Counted from the stretch's first letter, positions 9,057-18,191 are shown. The stretch is 64,000 nt of DNA from Carboxylicivirga caseinilyticus (GCA_025499705.1 JAFMVE010000002.1:124001-188000), one strand, 5' to 3'. A program made the numbers and translations. Notes: a model not told the origin generated them from the letters alone.

Positions 9057-10691
9057 ATGAAAAAGGCCATTCTGTTATTAATGATAATGACTTTTGGATT
9101 TCTTATCCAAACAATTTCTCAGAATCAAAATTCATCTGTCTGGACATCTGATCTTGGCAATGGCAAATATAAAAATCCAATTATTTATGCTGATTATTCC
9201 GATCCTGATGTAATCAGGGTGGGCGACGATTATTATATGACCAGCTCAAGCTTCAGCAACTTCCCCGGTTTACCAATACTTCATTCAAAAGATTTGGTTA
9301 ACTGGAAACTTATTGCACATGCAGCTATTCAATACCCTGACGATTCATTTAACAAGCCACAACATGGCAATGCCATTTGGGCTCCAAGCATCCGTTATCA
9401 CAACAATGAATTCTATATCTATTTTGGAGATCCGGATAGGGGAGTATTTATGACCAAGGCAAAAAAGGCAGAAGGGCCATGGGAACCTCTTCGCCTCATA
9501 AAAAAAGTAACCGGTTGGATTGACTGTTGTCCTTTATGGGATGATGATGGAAAAACGTATTTGGTTCACGCCTTTGCTAACAGCCGTAGTGGCATTAAAA
9601 GTCTTCTGGCGGTATGTCCCATGAACGAAGAAGGTACCGAGGTATTGGAGACAAGCACTATTGTTTTTAATGGACAAAAAGATTACCCAACTATTGAAGG
9701 TCCCAAATTCTATAAGAGAAACGGATATTACTACATTTTTGCACCGGCAGGTGGAGTAAAACCTGGTTGGCAAACAGTTCTGCGATCAAAAAATGTTTAC
9801 GGCCCTTACGAGGATAAAATTGTTTTAGAACAAGGAAGTACAAACATTAACGGACCTCATCAGGGTGGTTGGGTTACAACACAAACCGGCGAAGACTGGT
9901 TCATACATTTTCAAGATCGATATGCTTACGGCAGAGTGGTACATCTCAATCCGATGAAATGGGAAAATGACTGGCCACAAATGGGGGTTGATTACGATGC
10001 AAATGGAATAGGTGAGCCTGTAACAGAATATACCAAACCGAATATTGGTGCCTCTTATCCGTTAATGACACCTCAAACCAGCGACACCTTTGAATCAACA
10101 CAATTAGGCTTGCAATGGCAATGGAACAGTAATTTCAATAGCAACTGGTATAGTCTGACAGAAAATCCAGGATGGCTCCGATTGTTTCCTGAAGAAGTCT
10201 CAGAGACAATGAATTTATGGGATATTGGCAGATTGTTATTACAGAAAACACCAGCGCCCAAATTCTCCGCATCAACCCAATTAAAATTTATAGCCAACAA
10301 TGTAAAAGAGAAAGCAGGACTCGTAGTTTTTGGCATGGATTACTCTTATATCGCACTTGAAAAAACTACCGATGGATATCAAATAACACAAACCAAATGC
10401 TTTGACGCCAACAAAGGTAAATCCGAAACCCTGGTTGAAGCCGTTCCATTTAAAAGCAATTCGGTTTATTTAAAAGTTGAAGTTCATCCTGAAGACCCAT
10501 CTTCTATTATTCCTGTAGTAATTTGCAAATTCAGTTATAGCAGTGATGGTAAAAAATTCATACCCTTTGGAGAACCATTTATTGCTAAAGAAGGTCGTTG
10601 GGTAGGTGCAAAAGTGGGCGTATTTTCAACATCACCCGATAACAACTCTTCCAACTATACCGATTTTGATTGGTTTAAAATAGAAAAATAA
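9057..10691 (+). CDS. GH43 glycosidase (beta-xylosidase / alpha-L-arabinofuranosidase type)
   Basis: A 544-residue exported enzyme with a signal peptide (residues 1-21). The five-bladed GH43 propeller spans about 35-335: catalytic base D49 in YSDPDV, pKa-modulating D156 in GWIDCCPLWDDDG, and general acid E214 in TIEGPKFYKRNG. Residues ~345-544 form a second beta-sandwich domain like the C-terminal domain of GH43 beta-xylosidases. The closest match I recall is the subgroup of GH43 enzymes active on xylo- and arabino-oligosaccharides, but sequence alone does not fix the substrate. It is transcribed divergently from the HTCS gene across a 250-bp spacer in which I saw no clear operator. No T9SS tail is present, so the mature protein is probably periplasmic. 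Confidence 0.88.
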   Translation: MKKAILLLMIMTFGFLIQTISQNQNSSVWTSDLGNGKYKNPIIYADYSDPDVIRVGDDYYMTSSSFSNFPGLPILHSKDLVNWKLIAHAAIQYPDDSFNKPQHGNAIWAPSIRYHNNEFYIYFGDPDRGVFMTKAKKAEGPWEPLRLIKKVTGWIDCCPLWDDDGKTYLVHAFANSRSGIKSLLAVCPMNEEGTEVLETSTIVFNGQKDYPTIEGPKFYKRNGYYYIFAPAGGVKPGWQTVLRSKNVYGPYEDKIVLEQGSTNINGPHQGGWVTTQTGEDWFIHFQDRYAYGRVVHLNPMKWENDWPQMGVDYDANGIGEPVTEYTKPNIGASYPLMTPQTSDTFESTQLGLQWQWNSNFNSNWYSLTENPGWLRLFPEEVSETMNLWDIGRLLLQKTPAPKFSASTQLKFIANNVKEKAGLVVFGMDYSYIALEKTTDGYQITQTKCFDANKGKSETLVEAVPFKSNSVYLKVEVHPEDPSSIIPVVICKFSYSSDGKKFIPFGEPFIAKEGRWVGAKVGVFSTSPDNNSSNYTDFDWFKIEK

Positions 10692-10777
10692 GATAACTAA
10701 CTTAATTTAAACAATTTAAATTTTAATCTGTTGAACAGGCATAATTCATTTTTAGATCATCTAATAAAATTAAGAGT

Positions 10778-10984
10778 ATGAAAAAGAATATGGGATCAGC
10801 AGATAAAATTGTAAGATTTATTATTGCTGCAGCAATTGCCGTTTTATATCTGACTAATGTAATTACAGGCACACTGGGAACAGTATTACTTATACTAGCT
10901 ATTGTATTTTTACTAACCAGCCTGATAAGTTTTTGTCCTTTGTATTTACCATTCAGTATTAATACCCGACCAAAAGATAAATAA
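10778..10984 (+). CDS. Small DUF2892-type inner-membrane protein
   Basis: A 68-residue protein with two hydrophobic segments (about 13-28 and 33-53). It begins KKNMGSADKIVRFIIAAAIA and ends with the FCPLYLPFSINT stretch. This is the pattern of the DUF2892 family, in which a basic N-terminus leads into a two-helix hairpin and a C-P-L-Y motif. Such domains occur alone or fused to rhodanese (YgaP-like), but no catalytic role is known for the stand-alone form. It is followed directly by a strong terminator and seems monocistronic between two glycosidase genes, with no evident functional link to them. Confidence 0.8.
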   Translation: MKKNMGSADKIVRFIIAAAIAVLYLTNVITGTLGTVLLILAIVFLLTSLISFCPLYLPFSINTRPKDK

Positions 10985-11004
10985 TTTACCAATGTAATAA
11001 TTCA

Positions 11005-11034
11005 ACACAGGTCGCTTAAGTAGGCGACCTGTGT
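11005..11034 (+). terminator. Rho-independent terminator after the DUF2892 gene
   Basis: A perfect 11-bp stem, ACACAGGTCGC against GCGACCTGTGT, closes an eight-base loop. The following sequence, ctgttta, is only mildly U-rich. The hairpin starts 21 bases after the stop codon. Confidence 0.75.
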
Positions 11035-11167
11035 CTGTTTATATAGCTGATTTGGGACAAATGAACAAAAATATGTACCAAATCAACCAATTTCTCCATT
11101 TGATCTTTGAGGAAAGTATTATATTTTGCCCGTTCAAAATCATACTTTTTAAAGAAGAATTGACAAG

Positions 11168-13603
11168 ATGAAATCTATATCATTAGTAACTTTATTTCTT
11201 ACGATAACTGCTTTCACAGCAACATCATTCAGCCAAACACGCCAAACAATTGATTTTAAAAGCGATTGGAAGTTTCACAAGGGCGATGTTGAAAATGCCA
11301 ATGAAACAAATTTTGATGATGCCCAATGGCAATCAGTTTCTGTACCTCACGATTGGGCAATTTATGGCCCATTCGATAAAGAAGTAGATAAACAAACTGT
11401 GAAAATTGTTCAGAACAACGAAAAAGTTGCTACCGAGAAAACCGGTCGTACCGGAGCATTACCTTTCATTGGTGTTGGATGGTATCGCAAAACTTTTACC
11501 CTCGATGTTCTGACATCCAATAAAAAAGTGTTGCTTGCATTTGACGGAGCCATGAGTAATTCCAAAGTATACGTAAATGGTGAATTAGTGGGAGGATGGC
11601 CCTTTGGTTATAATTACTTCTATTTCGACATAACTGACTACATTAAAAAAGACGAACAGAATACTTTGGCTGTGCGTCTTGAGAATTATCCCTTCTCTTC
11701 AAGATGGTATCCCGGAGCAGGATTATATCGAAAAGTTCAATTAATAGTAAAAGATGCAACCAGCTTTCAACATTGGGGACATTTTATAACCACACCATAT
11801 ATTTCTGATGATCTGGCCAAAGTAACTATCCAATCAAAGGTTAATGGTGAGAATGTCAGAATAGAAACTATTATCAAAGATGCTAAGGGCAATCAGGTTG
11901 CTACAAGCAAAACAGATGCCCGTTTTGGAGATGAATTGGAACAAAATATTCCTGTTAAAAAACCAAATCTTTGGAGTCCTGAGAATCCATATTTATACAC
12001 AGCTGAACTTAATCTATTTGAAGGTGATGAATTAAAAGACAGCGAAACTATTCGTTTTGGTATCAGAAAAATTGAATATAGTCGCGAGAAAGGATTTTTG
12101 TTGAATGATGTACCTACCAAATTCAAAGGTGTTTGTCTGCATCACGATTTAGGGCCTATTGGAACAGCCATCAATAAATCGGCTCTTCGTCGCCAGTTAA
12201 CGATACTTAAAGATTTAGGATGTAATGCCATTCGTTCATCTCACAATATGCCATCCATTGAACAACTTGAACTTTGCGATGAAATGGGATTCCTGTTTCT
12301 GGCTGAGAGCTTCGATGAGTGGAAAAAACCAAAAATCAAAAATGGCTACAACCTGTATTTTGATGAATGGGCTGAAAAAGACGTGGTAAATCTGGTTCAT
12401 GCAACACGTAATCACCCATGCATTGTCATGTGGAGTTCAGGAAACGAAGTACCTGATCAATGGGGATCGGATGGAGTGAAACGTGCCAAGTGGTTGCAGG
12501 ATATCTTCCACCGCGAAGATCCAACCCGCCCTGTTACCGTTGGTATGGACCAGGTAAAAGCTGTAATGGAATCAGGCTTCGGTGCCATCATGGATATTCC
12601 AGGATTGAATTATCGTGTTCACCTGTATGATGAAGCCTACAAACGCTTCCCGCAAGGTTTTATTCTTGGTTCCGAAACTGCTTCAACGGTTAGTTCGCGT
12701 GGTGTTTATAAATTTCCTGTAGTTAAAGGACCGGATAAAAAATACGACGATTACCAATCTTCCTCATATGATCTTGAATACTGTAACTGGTCAAATATAC
12801 CTGAAGATGATTTTGTTCTGCAGGATGACAAAGACTGGGTATTAGGTGAATTTGTATGGACCGGCTTTGACTATCTGGGCGAACCAACACCTTACGATAA
12901 TTATTGGCCGTCGCGCAGTTCATATTTTGGCATTTGTGACTTAGCCGGATTACCCAAAGACAGATATTATTTATATCGCAGTCGTTGGAACACCAATGAA
13001 ACAACTTTACATATCCTTCCCCACTGGAACTGGGAAGGTCGCGAAGGCGAAATCACTCCAGTGTTTGTTTACACCAGTTACAAAAGTGCAGAACTATTTG
13101 TAAATGGGAAAAGTCAGGGCGTTCGTACAAAAAATGATTCAACCAAACTGGATCGATACCGTCTAATGTGGATGGATGTTAAGTATGAACCGGGGACCCT
13201 TAAAGTGGTTGCTTTTGATGATAATGGTAAAATAGCCGAAGAAAAAGAAATAAAAACGGCTGGCAAACCTTATCAGTTAGTTTTGGATGCTGACAAAAAG
13301 GTGCTTGCTGCCAATGGAGAGGACTTGAGTTATGTTACCGTATCGGTTGTTGATAAAGACGGTATACCTTGTCCGTTAGCACAAAACCAATTGAAGTTTA
13401 AAGTAAGTGGCGATGCAAGCTATCGCGCAGCTTGTAACGGTGATGCAACATCGTTGGAAATGTTCCATCAACCAACCATGAAACTATTTAATGGTAAACT
13501 GGTTGTTTTGGTTCAGTCGGGTGGTAATAAAGCAGGTAGCGCTAAACTAACTGTTAGTGGTAAAGGTTTAAAAAGCGCCAGCACACAAATTGAAATTAAA
13601 TAA
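11168..13603 (+). CDS. GH2 beta-galactosidase-like glycoside hydrolase
   Basis: An 811-residue exported GH2 enzyme, signal peptide 1-22 (ending TSFSQ). Domain order: jelly-roll sugar-binding domain (~28-190, with SVPHDWAIYGPF and GVGWYRKTF), Ig-like domain (~195-300), TIM barrel (~305-600), then C-terminal beta domains of the DUF4982 and Big types (~615-811). The acid/base glutamate is E427 in MWSSGNEVP and the nucleophile E503 in LGSETAST. The SRWYPGAGLYR and SSHNMPS motifs are typical of GH2 beta-galactosidases of Bacteroidota polysaccharide loci. Exact specificity (beta-galactose or another beta-linked sugar) cannot be read from sequence. The broken DUF429 gene begins at the base after its stop codon, so they were probably one transcript. 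Confidence 0.9.
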   Translation: MKSISLVTLFLTITAFTATSFSQTRQTIDFKSDWKFHKGDVENANETNFDDAQWQSVSVPHDWAIYGPFDKEVDKQTVKIVQNNEKVATEKTGRTGALPFIGVGWYRKTFTLDVLTSNKKVLLAFDGAMSNSKVYVNGELVGGWPFGYNYFYFDITDYIKKDEQNTLAVRLENYPFSSRWYPGAGLYRKVQLIVKDATSFQHWGHFITTPYISDDLAKVTIQSKVNGENVRIETIIKDAKGNQVATSKTDARFGDELEQNIPVKKPNLWSPENPYLYTAELNLFEGDELKDSETIRFGIRKIEYSREKGFLLNDVPTKFKGVCLHHDLGPIGTAINKSALRRQLTILKDLGCNAIRSSHNMPSIEQLELCDEMGFLFLAESFDEWKKPKIKNGYNLYFDEWAEKDVVNLVHATRNHPCIVMWSSGNEVPDQWGSDGVKRAKWLQDIFHREDPTRPVTVGMDQVKAVMESGFGAIMDIPGLNYRVHLYDEAYKRFPQGFILGSETASTVSSRGVYKFPVVKGPDKKYDDYQSSSYDLEYCNWSNIPEDDFVLQDDKDWVLGEFVWTGFDYLGEPTPYDNYWPSRSSYFGICDLAGLPKDRYYLYRSRWNTNETTLHILPHWNWEGREGEITPVFVYTSYKSAELFVNGKSQGVRTKNDSTKLDRYRLMWMDVKYEPGTLKVVAFDDNGKIAEEKEIKTAGKPYQLVLDADKKVLAANGEDLSYVTVSVVDKDGIPCPLAQNQLKFKVSGDASYRAACNGDATSLEMFHQPTMKLFNGKLVVLVQSGGNKAGSAKLTVSGKGLKSASTQIEIK

Positions 13604-14311
13604 ATGAACATCGCTGGAGTTGATGGATGCCGTTTCGGTTGGATCGTTGCTTATTATGCCAACGATAAATTCAACATCGAAATCTTTTCATCCATCAACC
13701 AGATGATGTAAAGCATACCTCCCATGGAGCGTATCTTAATTGATATGCCCATGGGTTTATCAACTCCAGGATTTCCCAGAACTATTGATGCTACTTTAAG
13801 AAAACAACTCCCAAAACGTGGATCCACTGTTTTTAATGTACCCTGTAAGGCTGCAGTTTATGAGAATGACTTTAATAAAGCCAAACAGTTGAATATTGAA
13901 ACAGAAGGTAAAAGTTTGTCGATACAAACTCTCAACATCAAGTATAAAATTAAAGAGCTGGATGAATATCTGACACAAGACGAAACTGAAACGAAATTTA
14001 TTGAAAGTCATCCCGAACTTTGTTTTAACAACCTTAATAAAGGTATTTTACTTTCTAAAAAATCAACACCACAAGGGCTAACTGAACGCCTTGAAATCCT
14101 TCAAAAATGGGATAGTAACATCATACCTGTCTATCAAAAAGCCTTTCAACAGTTCAAACGAAAAGATGTAAAGTCTGATGACATTGTGGATGCTCTATGT
14201 CTGTGACTGGTTAATAAGTTAGGATATGAAGACAAGCTGAGTTTTATAAGGGATGAAAATTCACACTCGGAAGATGGAGTATTGTATAGGATTGCTTATT
14301 ATAGTATTTAG
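13604..14311 (+). pseudogene. DUF429 family gene interrupted by two in-frame stops
   Basis: One continuous reading frame, beginning MNIAGVDGCRFGWIVAYY, is typical of DUF429 proteins, a predicted RNase H-like nuclease family. It is broken by TAA at codon 36 (13709-13711) and by TGA at codon 201 (14204-14206), then runs on sensibly to TAG at 14309-14311. The family core is retained: IDMPMGL, an ESHPELCF segment, and DDIVDALCL just before the TGA. No frameshift is needed; both lesions are single nonsense codons. The stretch from 13724 could still yield a 160-residue product, but it would lack the N-terminal VDG strand with the first acidic residue. I therefore call it a decaying pseudogene. Sequencing error at two sites is less likely but possible. 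Confidence 0.8.
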
Positions 14312-14349
14312 TCATAAGGCAGCAGGCAGAAGTTTGAAATAAAAGCGAC

Positions 14350-14377
14350 TAGCTATTAGCCTTTAGCTACTAGCCTT
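14350..14377 (+). repeat. Two tandem copies of a 14-bp unit
   Basis: TAGCTATTAGCCTT (14350-14363) is followed immediately by TAGCTACTAGCCTT (14364-14377), one mismatch. It lies in the 233-base spacer between the DUF429 pseudogene and the second GH2 gene, which otherwise shows no gene or clear terminator. Confidence 0.6.
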
Positions 14378-14544
14378 TTCAAAGCATTTAGAAGTACATA
14401 AAGTTAATTGGTTGAATCAATATGTATGTAACTCTGCAATCTCAATCTCACCTTTGTTAATTACTTCCGACAACAGCCCTGTTAACTAATAAACAAATAG
14501 TATATTTATATCATCTATTGAACCAAGCATATAAAATCAGCACT

Positions 14545-16380
14545 ATGAAAAAAATCTTGATCTTATTCGGGATTCTACTTTTATCTGGAATTTCCATTGC
14601 TCAAAACGTATTTCAGAATATCCCCAACAGAAAAACAACCACCCTTAATGGCAAATGGCATTATATTGTAGATGTTTATGAAAGTGGTTATTATAATTAT
14701 CGATACGAACCCCGGGACCAGAAAGAACATCCTACCAACGAAGCCATTTTTCTGGATTTAAAACCCAACGACAGATCTGATTTACACGAATACGATTTCG
14801 ACACCTCTCCCACTTTATATGTTCCGGGCGATTGGAATTCACAGGAAGAAAACCTGTTTTATTACGAAGGAACCGTTTGGTATCGTAAAACATTTGATTA
14901 TAAAAAAGAAAATGCAACCAATCGAATATTTCTCAATTTCGGGGCGGTTAACTATCGTGCTGACATATATTTAAACGGCATAAAACTGGGCTTTCACGAA
15001 GGTGGATTTACACCATTTTATTTCGAAGTGACGAATCTTTTGAAAGAAAAAGACAACTCCCTTGTGGTGAAAGTTGATAACAAACGCAAAAAAGAAGCGG
15101 TTCCTACTTTAAATACCGACTGGTGGAATTATGGTGGTATTACCCGCGACGTTGATTTAATCGAAACTCAATCGACTTATATTGCTGATTATTCAATTCA
15201 GCTTCAAAAAGGGAATGCAGGTTTGATTGAAGGTTACATTAGTTTAAATGGCGATGACAAAGCCAATCAACAAGTAGCTATTTCAATACCGGAGTTGAAG
15301 ATCAATCAAACCTTAACAACCAATAGCGAAGGAATAGTCTCTGTTGCGATAAAGGCAAAAAACATTAGTTACTGGTCACCTGAAAATCCAAAACTTTATA
15401 CTATTAATTTAAAATATGGAAATCATACTTTGAATGATAAAATTGGTTTTAGAACAATTGAAGTAAAAGGCTCCGATATATTACTTAATAATAAAAGTGT
15501 TTACCTGAGAGGAATAAGTATTCATGAAGAAAATCCGTTAGGAGGCAGAAGAGCCTATTGTAAAGAAGATGCCGAATTACTTTTAGGATGGGCTAAAGAA
15601 CTGGGTTGTAACTTTGTTAGACTGGCTCATTATCCACACAACGAACATATGCTACGTATGGCTGATGAAATGGGCATTCTGGTTTGGGAAGAAAATCCGG
15701 TTTACTGGACTATTCCATTTGAAAACCATGACACCTATTTATTAGCAGAAAAACAGTTAAAAGAAGTGATGATGCGCGATAAAAACAGGGCTTCGGTGAT
15801 TATCTGGTCCATGGCAAATGAAACACCTCGAAGTGAAGTGCGATTGGAATTTCTGAGAAACCTGGCTGCCACAGCACGTAACTTGGATAACACCCGCCTT
15901 ATAAGTGCTGCTTTGGAGAAAAACAGAGTAGAAGGAAAAGAAAACACATTGGGCATTGATGATCCTTTTATGGATTATGTCGATATCATCAGTTTTAACG
16001 AATATGTGGGTTGGTATGATGGATTACCCGAAAAATGTGAACGGGTGCAATGGGAAATTAATTATAACAAACCTGTATTTATCTCTGAGTACGGAGGTGG
16101 TGCTTTGCAAGGCCTTCATGGTGATAAGTTAGATCGTTGGTCGGAAGAATTCCAGGAAGACCTTTATATAAAAAACATTGCCATGCTTCGCCAGATTCCT
16201 CAGTTGAGGGGTATGTCACCGTGGATTCTGGCCGACTTCCGTTCCCCACGTCGTATGCGTCCCGTAATACAAGACGGCTGGAACCGCAAAGGATTAATAT
16301 CTGAAAAAGGAACCAAGAAAAAAGCCTTCTTTGTTCTGCAGGAATATTATAAAGAAATGATGGATAAGTGGAGTAAGTAA
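14545..16380 (+). CDS. GH2 beta-glucuronidase/beta-galactosidase-like enzyme
   Basis: An exported GH2 enzyme of 611 residues. I chose the ATG at 14545 because it opens directly into a signal peptide (MKKILILFGILLLSG, cut after IAQ); a TTG nine codons upstream keeps the frame but adds a polar leader. Domains: jelly roll (~25-195, with YVPGDWNSQ and GTVWYRKTF), Ig-like domain (~200-300), TIM barrel (~305-605) with no extra C-terminal domain. Acid/base E426 lies in IIWSMANETP and nucleophile E515 in PVFISEYGGGALQGLHGD. The last motif resembles the beta-glucuronidase TEYGADT..GLH loop more than lacZ. Preference for uronic acid side groups is plausible in a pectin/hemicellulose locus but is inference. 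It does not appear co-transcribed with the genes downstream. Confidence 0.88.
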   Translation: MKKILILFGILLLSGISIAQNVFQNIPNRKTTTLNGKWHYIVDVYESGYYNYRYEPRDQKEHPTNEAIFLDLKPNDRSDLHEYDFDTSPTLYVPGDWNSQEENLFYYEGTVWYRKTFDYKKENATNRIFLNFGAVNYRADIYLNGIKLGFHEGGFTPFYFEVTNLLKEKDNSLVVKVDNKRKKEAVPTLNTDWWNYGGITRDVDLIETQSTYIADYSIQLQKGNAGLIEGYISLNGDDKANQQVAISIPELKINQTLTTNSEGIVSVAIKAKNISYWSPENPKLYTINLKYGNHTLNDKIGFRTIEVKGSDILLNNKSVYLRGISIHEENPLGGRRAYCKEDAELLLGWAKELGCNFVRLAHYPHNEHMLRMADEMGILVWEENPVYWTIPFENHDTYLLAEKQLKEVMMRDKNRASVIIWSMANETPRSEVRLEFLRNLAATARNLDNTRLISAALEKNRVEGKENTLGIDDPFMDYVDIISFNEYVGWYDGLPEKCERVQWEINYNKPVFISEYGGGALQGLHGDKLDRWSEEFQEDLYIKNIAMLRQIPQLRGMSPWILADFRSPRRMRPVIQDGWNRKGLISEKGTKKKAFFVLQEYYKEMMDKWSK

Positions 16381-16399
16381 AACTACATTTATCAATGTT

Positions 16400-16453
16400 A
16401 ACCATAGATTATTAAGGTTATCACAAATTGTGATGAATTAATAATCTGTGGTT
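16400..16453. repeat. Long nested inverted repeat (possible bidirectional hairpin)
   Basis: AACCATAGATTATTAA (16400-16415) pairs with TTAATAATCTGTGGTT (16438-16453) with one G-U pair. Inside it TCACAAATTGTGA (16421-16433) forms a second small stem. No strong T tract follows on either strand. It begins 20 bases after the GH2 stop, so it may end that transcript, or act as an mRNA 3' stabiliser. Confidence 0.55.
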
Positions 16454-16488
16454 TGGAATATCAACTTCATTTTTATAGAAATTCACCA

Positions 16489-17037
16489 ATGACTCTTATA
16501 AAAAGATACTCAGTTCATTTAATCATAATTTACCTTGCAATCATTTCAATTTATGGAGTAATTGAAAAAATAGTTACTCCCAGTCCATTTGAGACGAGAA
16601 ATGTAATAGCCTATATATTAATTATAACAATAACTCTTCTTAAAATATTTAAAATTAATCATGTAAAAACCACTCTTGCTCTTATCTTAATAACAGGCTT
16701 GTTTAATTTTATTCAGTTTACAAATTTCTCTTATCTATTCATATTTAGCTTAGGAAGTATGATTAAAATTGAAATACAACCAGTTTCTGCATATGCATTA
16801 TTAGCCTTAATTCTTCTCAATAAAAAAGAAACAAGAAATTTCATTAATAAACTTTTTCCACCTAAAAGTGAGTCTGAAATTGAATTGGAAAATAAGAACC
16901 TTACCAATACGTTTAAACAAAAATTTTCAAAATATAACGATGTCCAATTGAAAGATATGCTTGATAATTCAGACTCTTATCAGGATGAGGCTATTCAAGC
17001 TGTTAAAGAATTAATAGAAGAAAAACTAAATAATTAA
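16489..17037 (+). CDS. Hypothetical multi-pass membrane protein
   Basis: A 182-residue protein that I do not recognise as a named family. From the ATG at 16489 it has about five hydrophobic segments (roughly 9-23, 38-53, 60-76, 80-93, 99-112) and a hydrophilic tail. The tail ends with a pattern of the type KYNDVQLKDML..SDSYQDEAIQAVKELI. I recall similar short KYsdeeLleil..dYqpeAveaake elements on many unrelated Bacteroidota membrane proteins. The frame can be read back to a TTG at 16453, but that start lies within the hairpin preceding the gene. The coding sequence is very AT-rich compared with the neighbouring GH2 gene. It is the first of three closely spaced genes (5-bp gap to the next). 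Confidence 0.65.
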   Translation: MTLIKRYSVHLIIIYLAIISIYGVIEKIVTPSPFETRNVIAYILIITITLLKIFKINHVKTTLALILITGLFNFIQFTNFSYLFIFSLGSMIKIEIQPVSAYALLALILLNKKETRNFINKLFPPKSESEIELENKNLTNTFKQKFSKYNDVQLKDMLDNSDSYQDEAIQAVKELIEEKLNN

Positions 17038-17042
17038 CCCTA

Positions 17043-17666
17043 ATGAGAAAAGCTCTTTACCTATTAAGTATTGTAATTTTTATTAGCTGCAACACTAGGC
17101 ATTCAAACGAAAAAACTATTGGCCTTAAAGAACCTCTAAATGAAACCCCTGAAGTTTTTGAACAAACAAAAATTGAAACAGAGCTTAAGAGCTTTGGTAA
17201 GAGGTATTCTGAGAATGTCATAGAACAATTATTTAATGAGGCAAAAGAAAAAGATACTGATCTTGAGAACCTCATGAATGATATTAGTCAAATTAAAGTT
17301 TCTACTATCGACAGCCAGGAAGCATATAACATATATAAAAACAATAATGATTTATATTACCATAAAGTAAATGACTATCTCCGTCAAATTAATGATACTA
17401 CATTAAGGATGGAAATTGAGAGAATATTCAATATCTCAGAAAAAAGCTTTCAAAGTAAAGTAAGCCAACACGAAAGGACAATAACATCCATTACTGAACT
17501 TTCCAATCAACTTGGTGATCATACACTTGCATTGAAACTCCTGATTACCCAACAAATGATTATAAACTATCAGAACAATGAATTACCAGATATTAAATCC
17601 TTAAGGAATCTTGAAAAAGACTATAAAACATTAATCGAAAGAACAAAGACGAAAACACCTAAATGA
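17043..17666 (+). CDS. Hypothetical lipoprotein with helical, charged body
   Basis: A 207-residue protein of unknown function. Residues 1-15 are a hydrophobic signal followed by FISC, so C16 is a probable lipidation site. The rest is polar, rich in E, K, N and I, and predicted by eye to be mainly alpha-helical, possibly coiled-coil around 115-160. No catalytic motif is visible. The start follows the previous stop by five bases, and its own stop overlaps the ATG of the next gene, so the three genes look co-transcribed and probably translationally coupled. Confidence 0.6.
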   Translation: MRKALYLLSIVIFISCNTRHSNEKTIGLKEPLNETPEVFEQTKIETELKSFGKRYSENVIEQLFNEAKEKDTDLENLMNDISQIKVSTIDSQEAYNIYKNNNDLYYHKVNDYLRQINDTTLRMEIERIFNISEKSFQSKVSQHERTITSITELSNQLGDHTLALKLLITQQMIINYQNNELPDIKSLRNLEKDYKTLIERTKTKTPK

Positions 17667-18154
17667 TGAGCCCCAAAAGTCAATCCACTCAAAAATCCTT
17701 TTCTTACATACAAACGAATATTGCTTCAATTGACAAGGTATTTCCACTTCTTTGCCCTGTTCGCGAAAAAGACTGGTTAGATGGGTGGGAATACCGAATG
17801 ATTTATTCAAAATCTGGGGTAGTTGAAGAAAACTGTGTTTTTGCCACACCTCATCACGGAGAGTCGGAAACAATCTGGCATGTTACTCAACACGATCAGG
17901 AGAGGTATCAGATTGAATTTGTTCGGTTAACACCGGGTGAAAATGTAGTACGAATCAACATTCGACTTGAAGCTGTATCAGAAAATAAAACCTATACTTA
18001 CATTACATATCTATACACAGGGCTCAATGAAAAACAGAACCATTATATACAAAATCAACTGGTAAATGACTTTAATTCTTCTATGCTCTGGTGGGAGACT
18101 GCCATTAATTACTACCTGAAAAATGGAAAGATCCTAAAAAAGGATTCTTTTTAG
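17663..18154 (+). CDS. START/SRPBCC-like domain protein (hypothetical)
   Basis: A 163-residue cytoplasmic protein without signal or membrane segment. The pattern suggests an SRPBCC (START-like) fold: IASIDKVFPLLCPVREKDWLDGWEYRMIYS early, then alternating strands, then a long C-terminal amphipathic helix. The CPVREKDWLDGW piece recalls proteins in which the first helix is followed by a conserved acidic-aromatic loop. Ligand and role are unknown. Two ATGs lie in tandem; the first (17663) overlaps the TGA of the lipoprotein gene by four bases, consistent with coupling. A membrane protein, lipoprotein and lipid-binding-fold protein together hint at an envelope role, but that is a guess. Confidence 0.6.
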   Translation: MMSPKSQSTQKSFSYIQTNIASIDKVFPLLCPVREKDWLDGWEYRMIYSKSGVVEENCVFATPHHGESETIWHVTQHDQERYQIEFVRLTPGENVVRINIRLEAVSENKTYTYITYLYTGLNEKQNHYIQNQLVNDFNSSMLWWETAINYYLKNGKILKKDSF

Positions 18155-18191
18155 CTTGCGATCTAATCCACTATATTTAAATACCTTGCAA

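Noticed and set aside
11893-12126. Antisense open frame within the GH2 gene
   Set aside because: Shadow of a strong coding frame, with no recognisable domain.
14204-14206. TGA in the DUF429 frame as a selenocysteine codon
   Set aside because: A separate TAA at codon 36 already breaks the frame and the family has no known selenocysteine site here.
16453-16488. TTG-initiated start for the membrane protein gene
   Set aside because: It lies in the arm of the 16400-16453 hairpin; the ATG at 16489 leads straight into the first hydrophobic segment.
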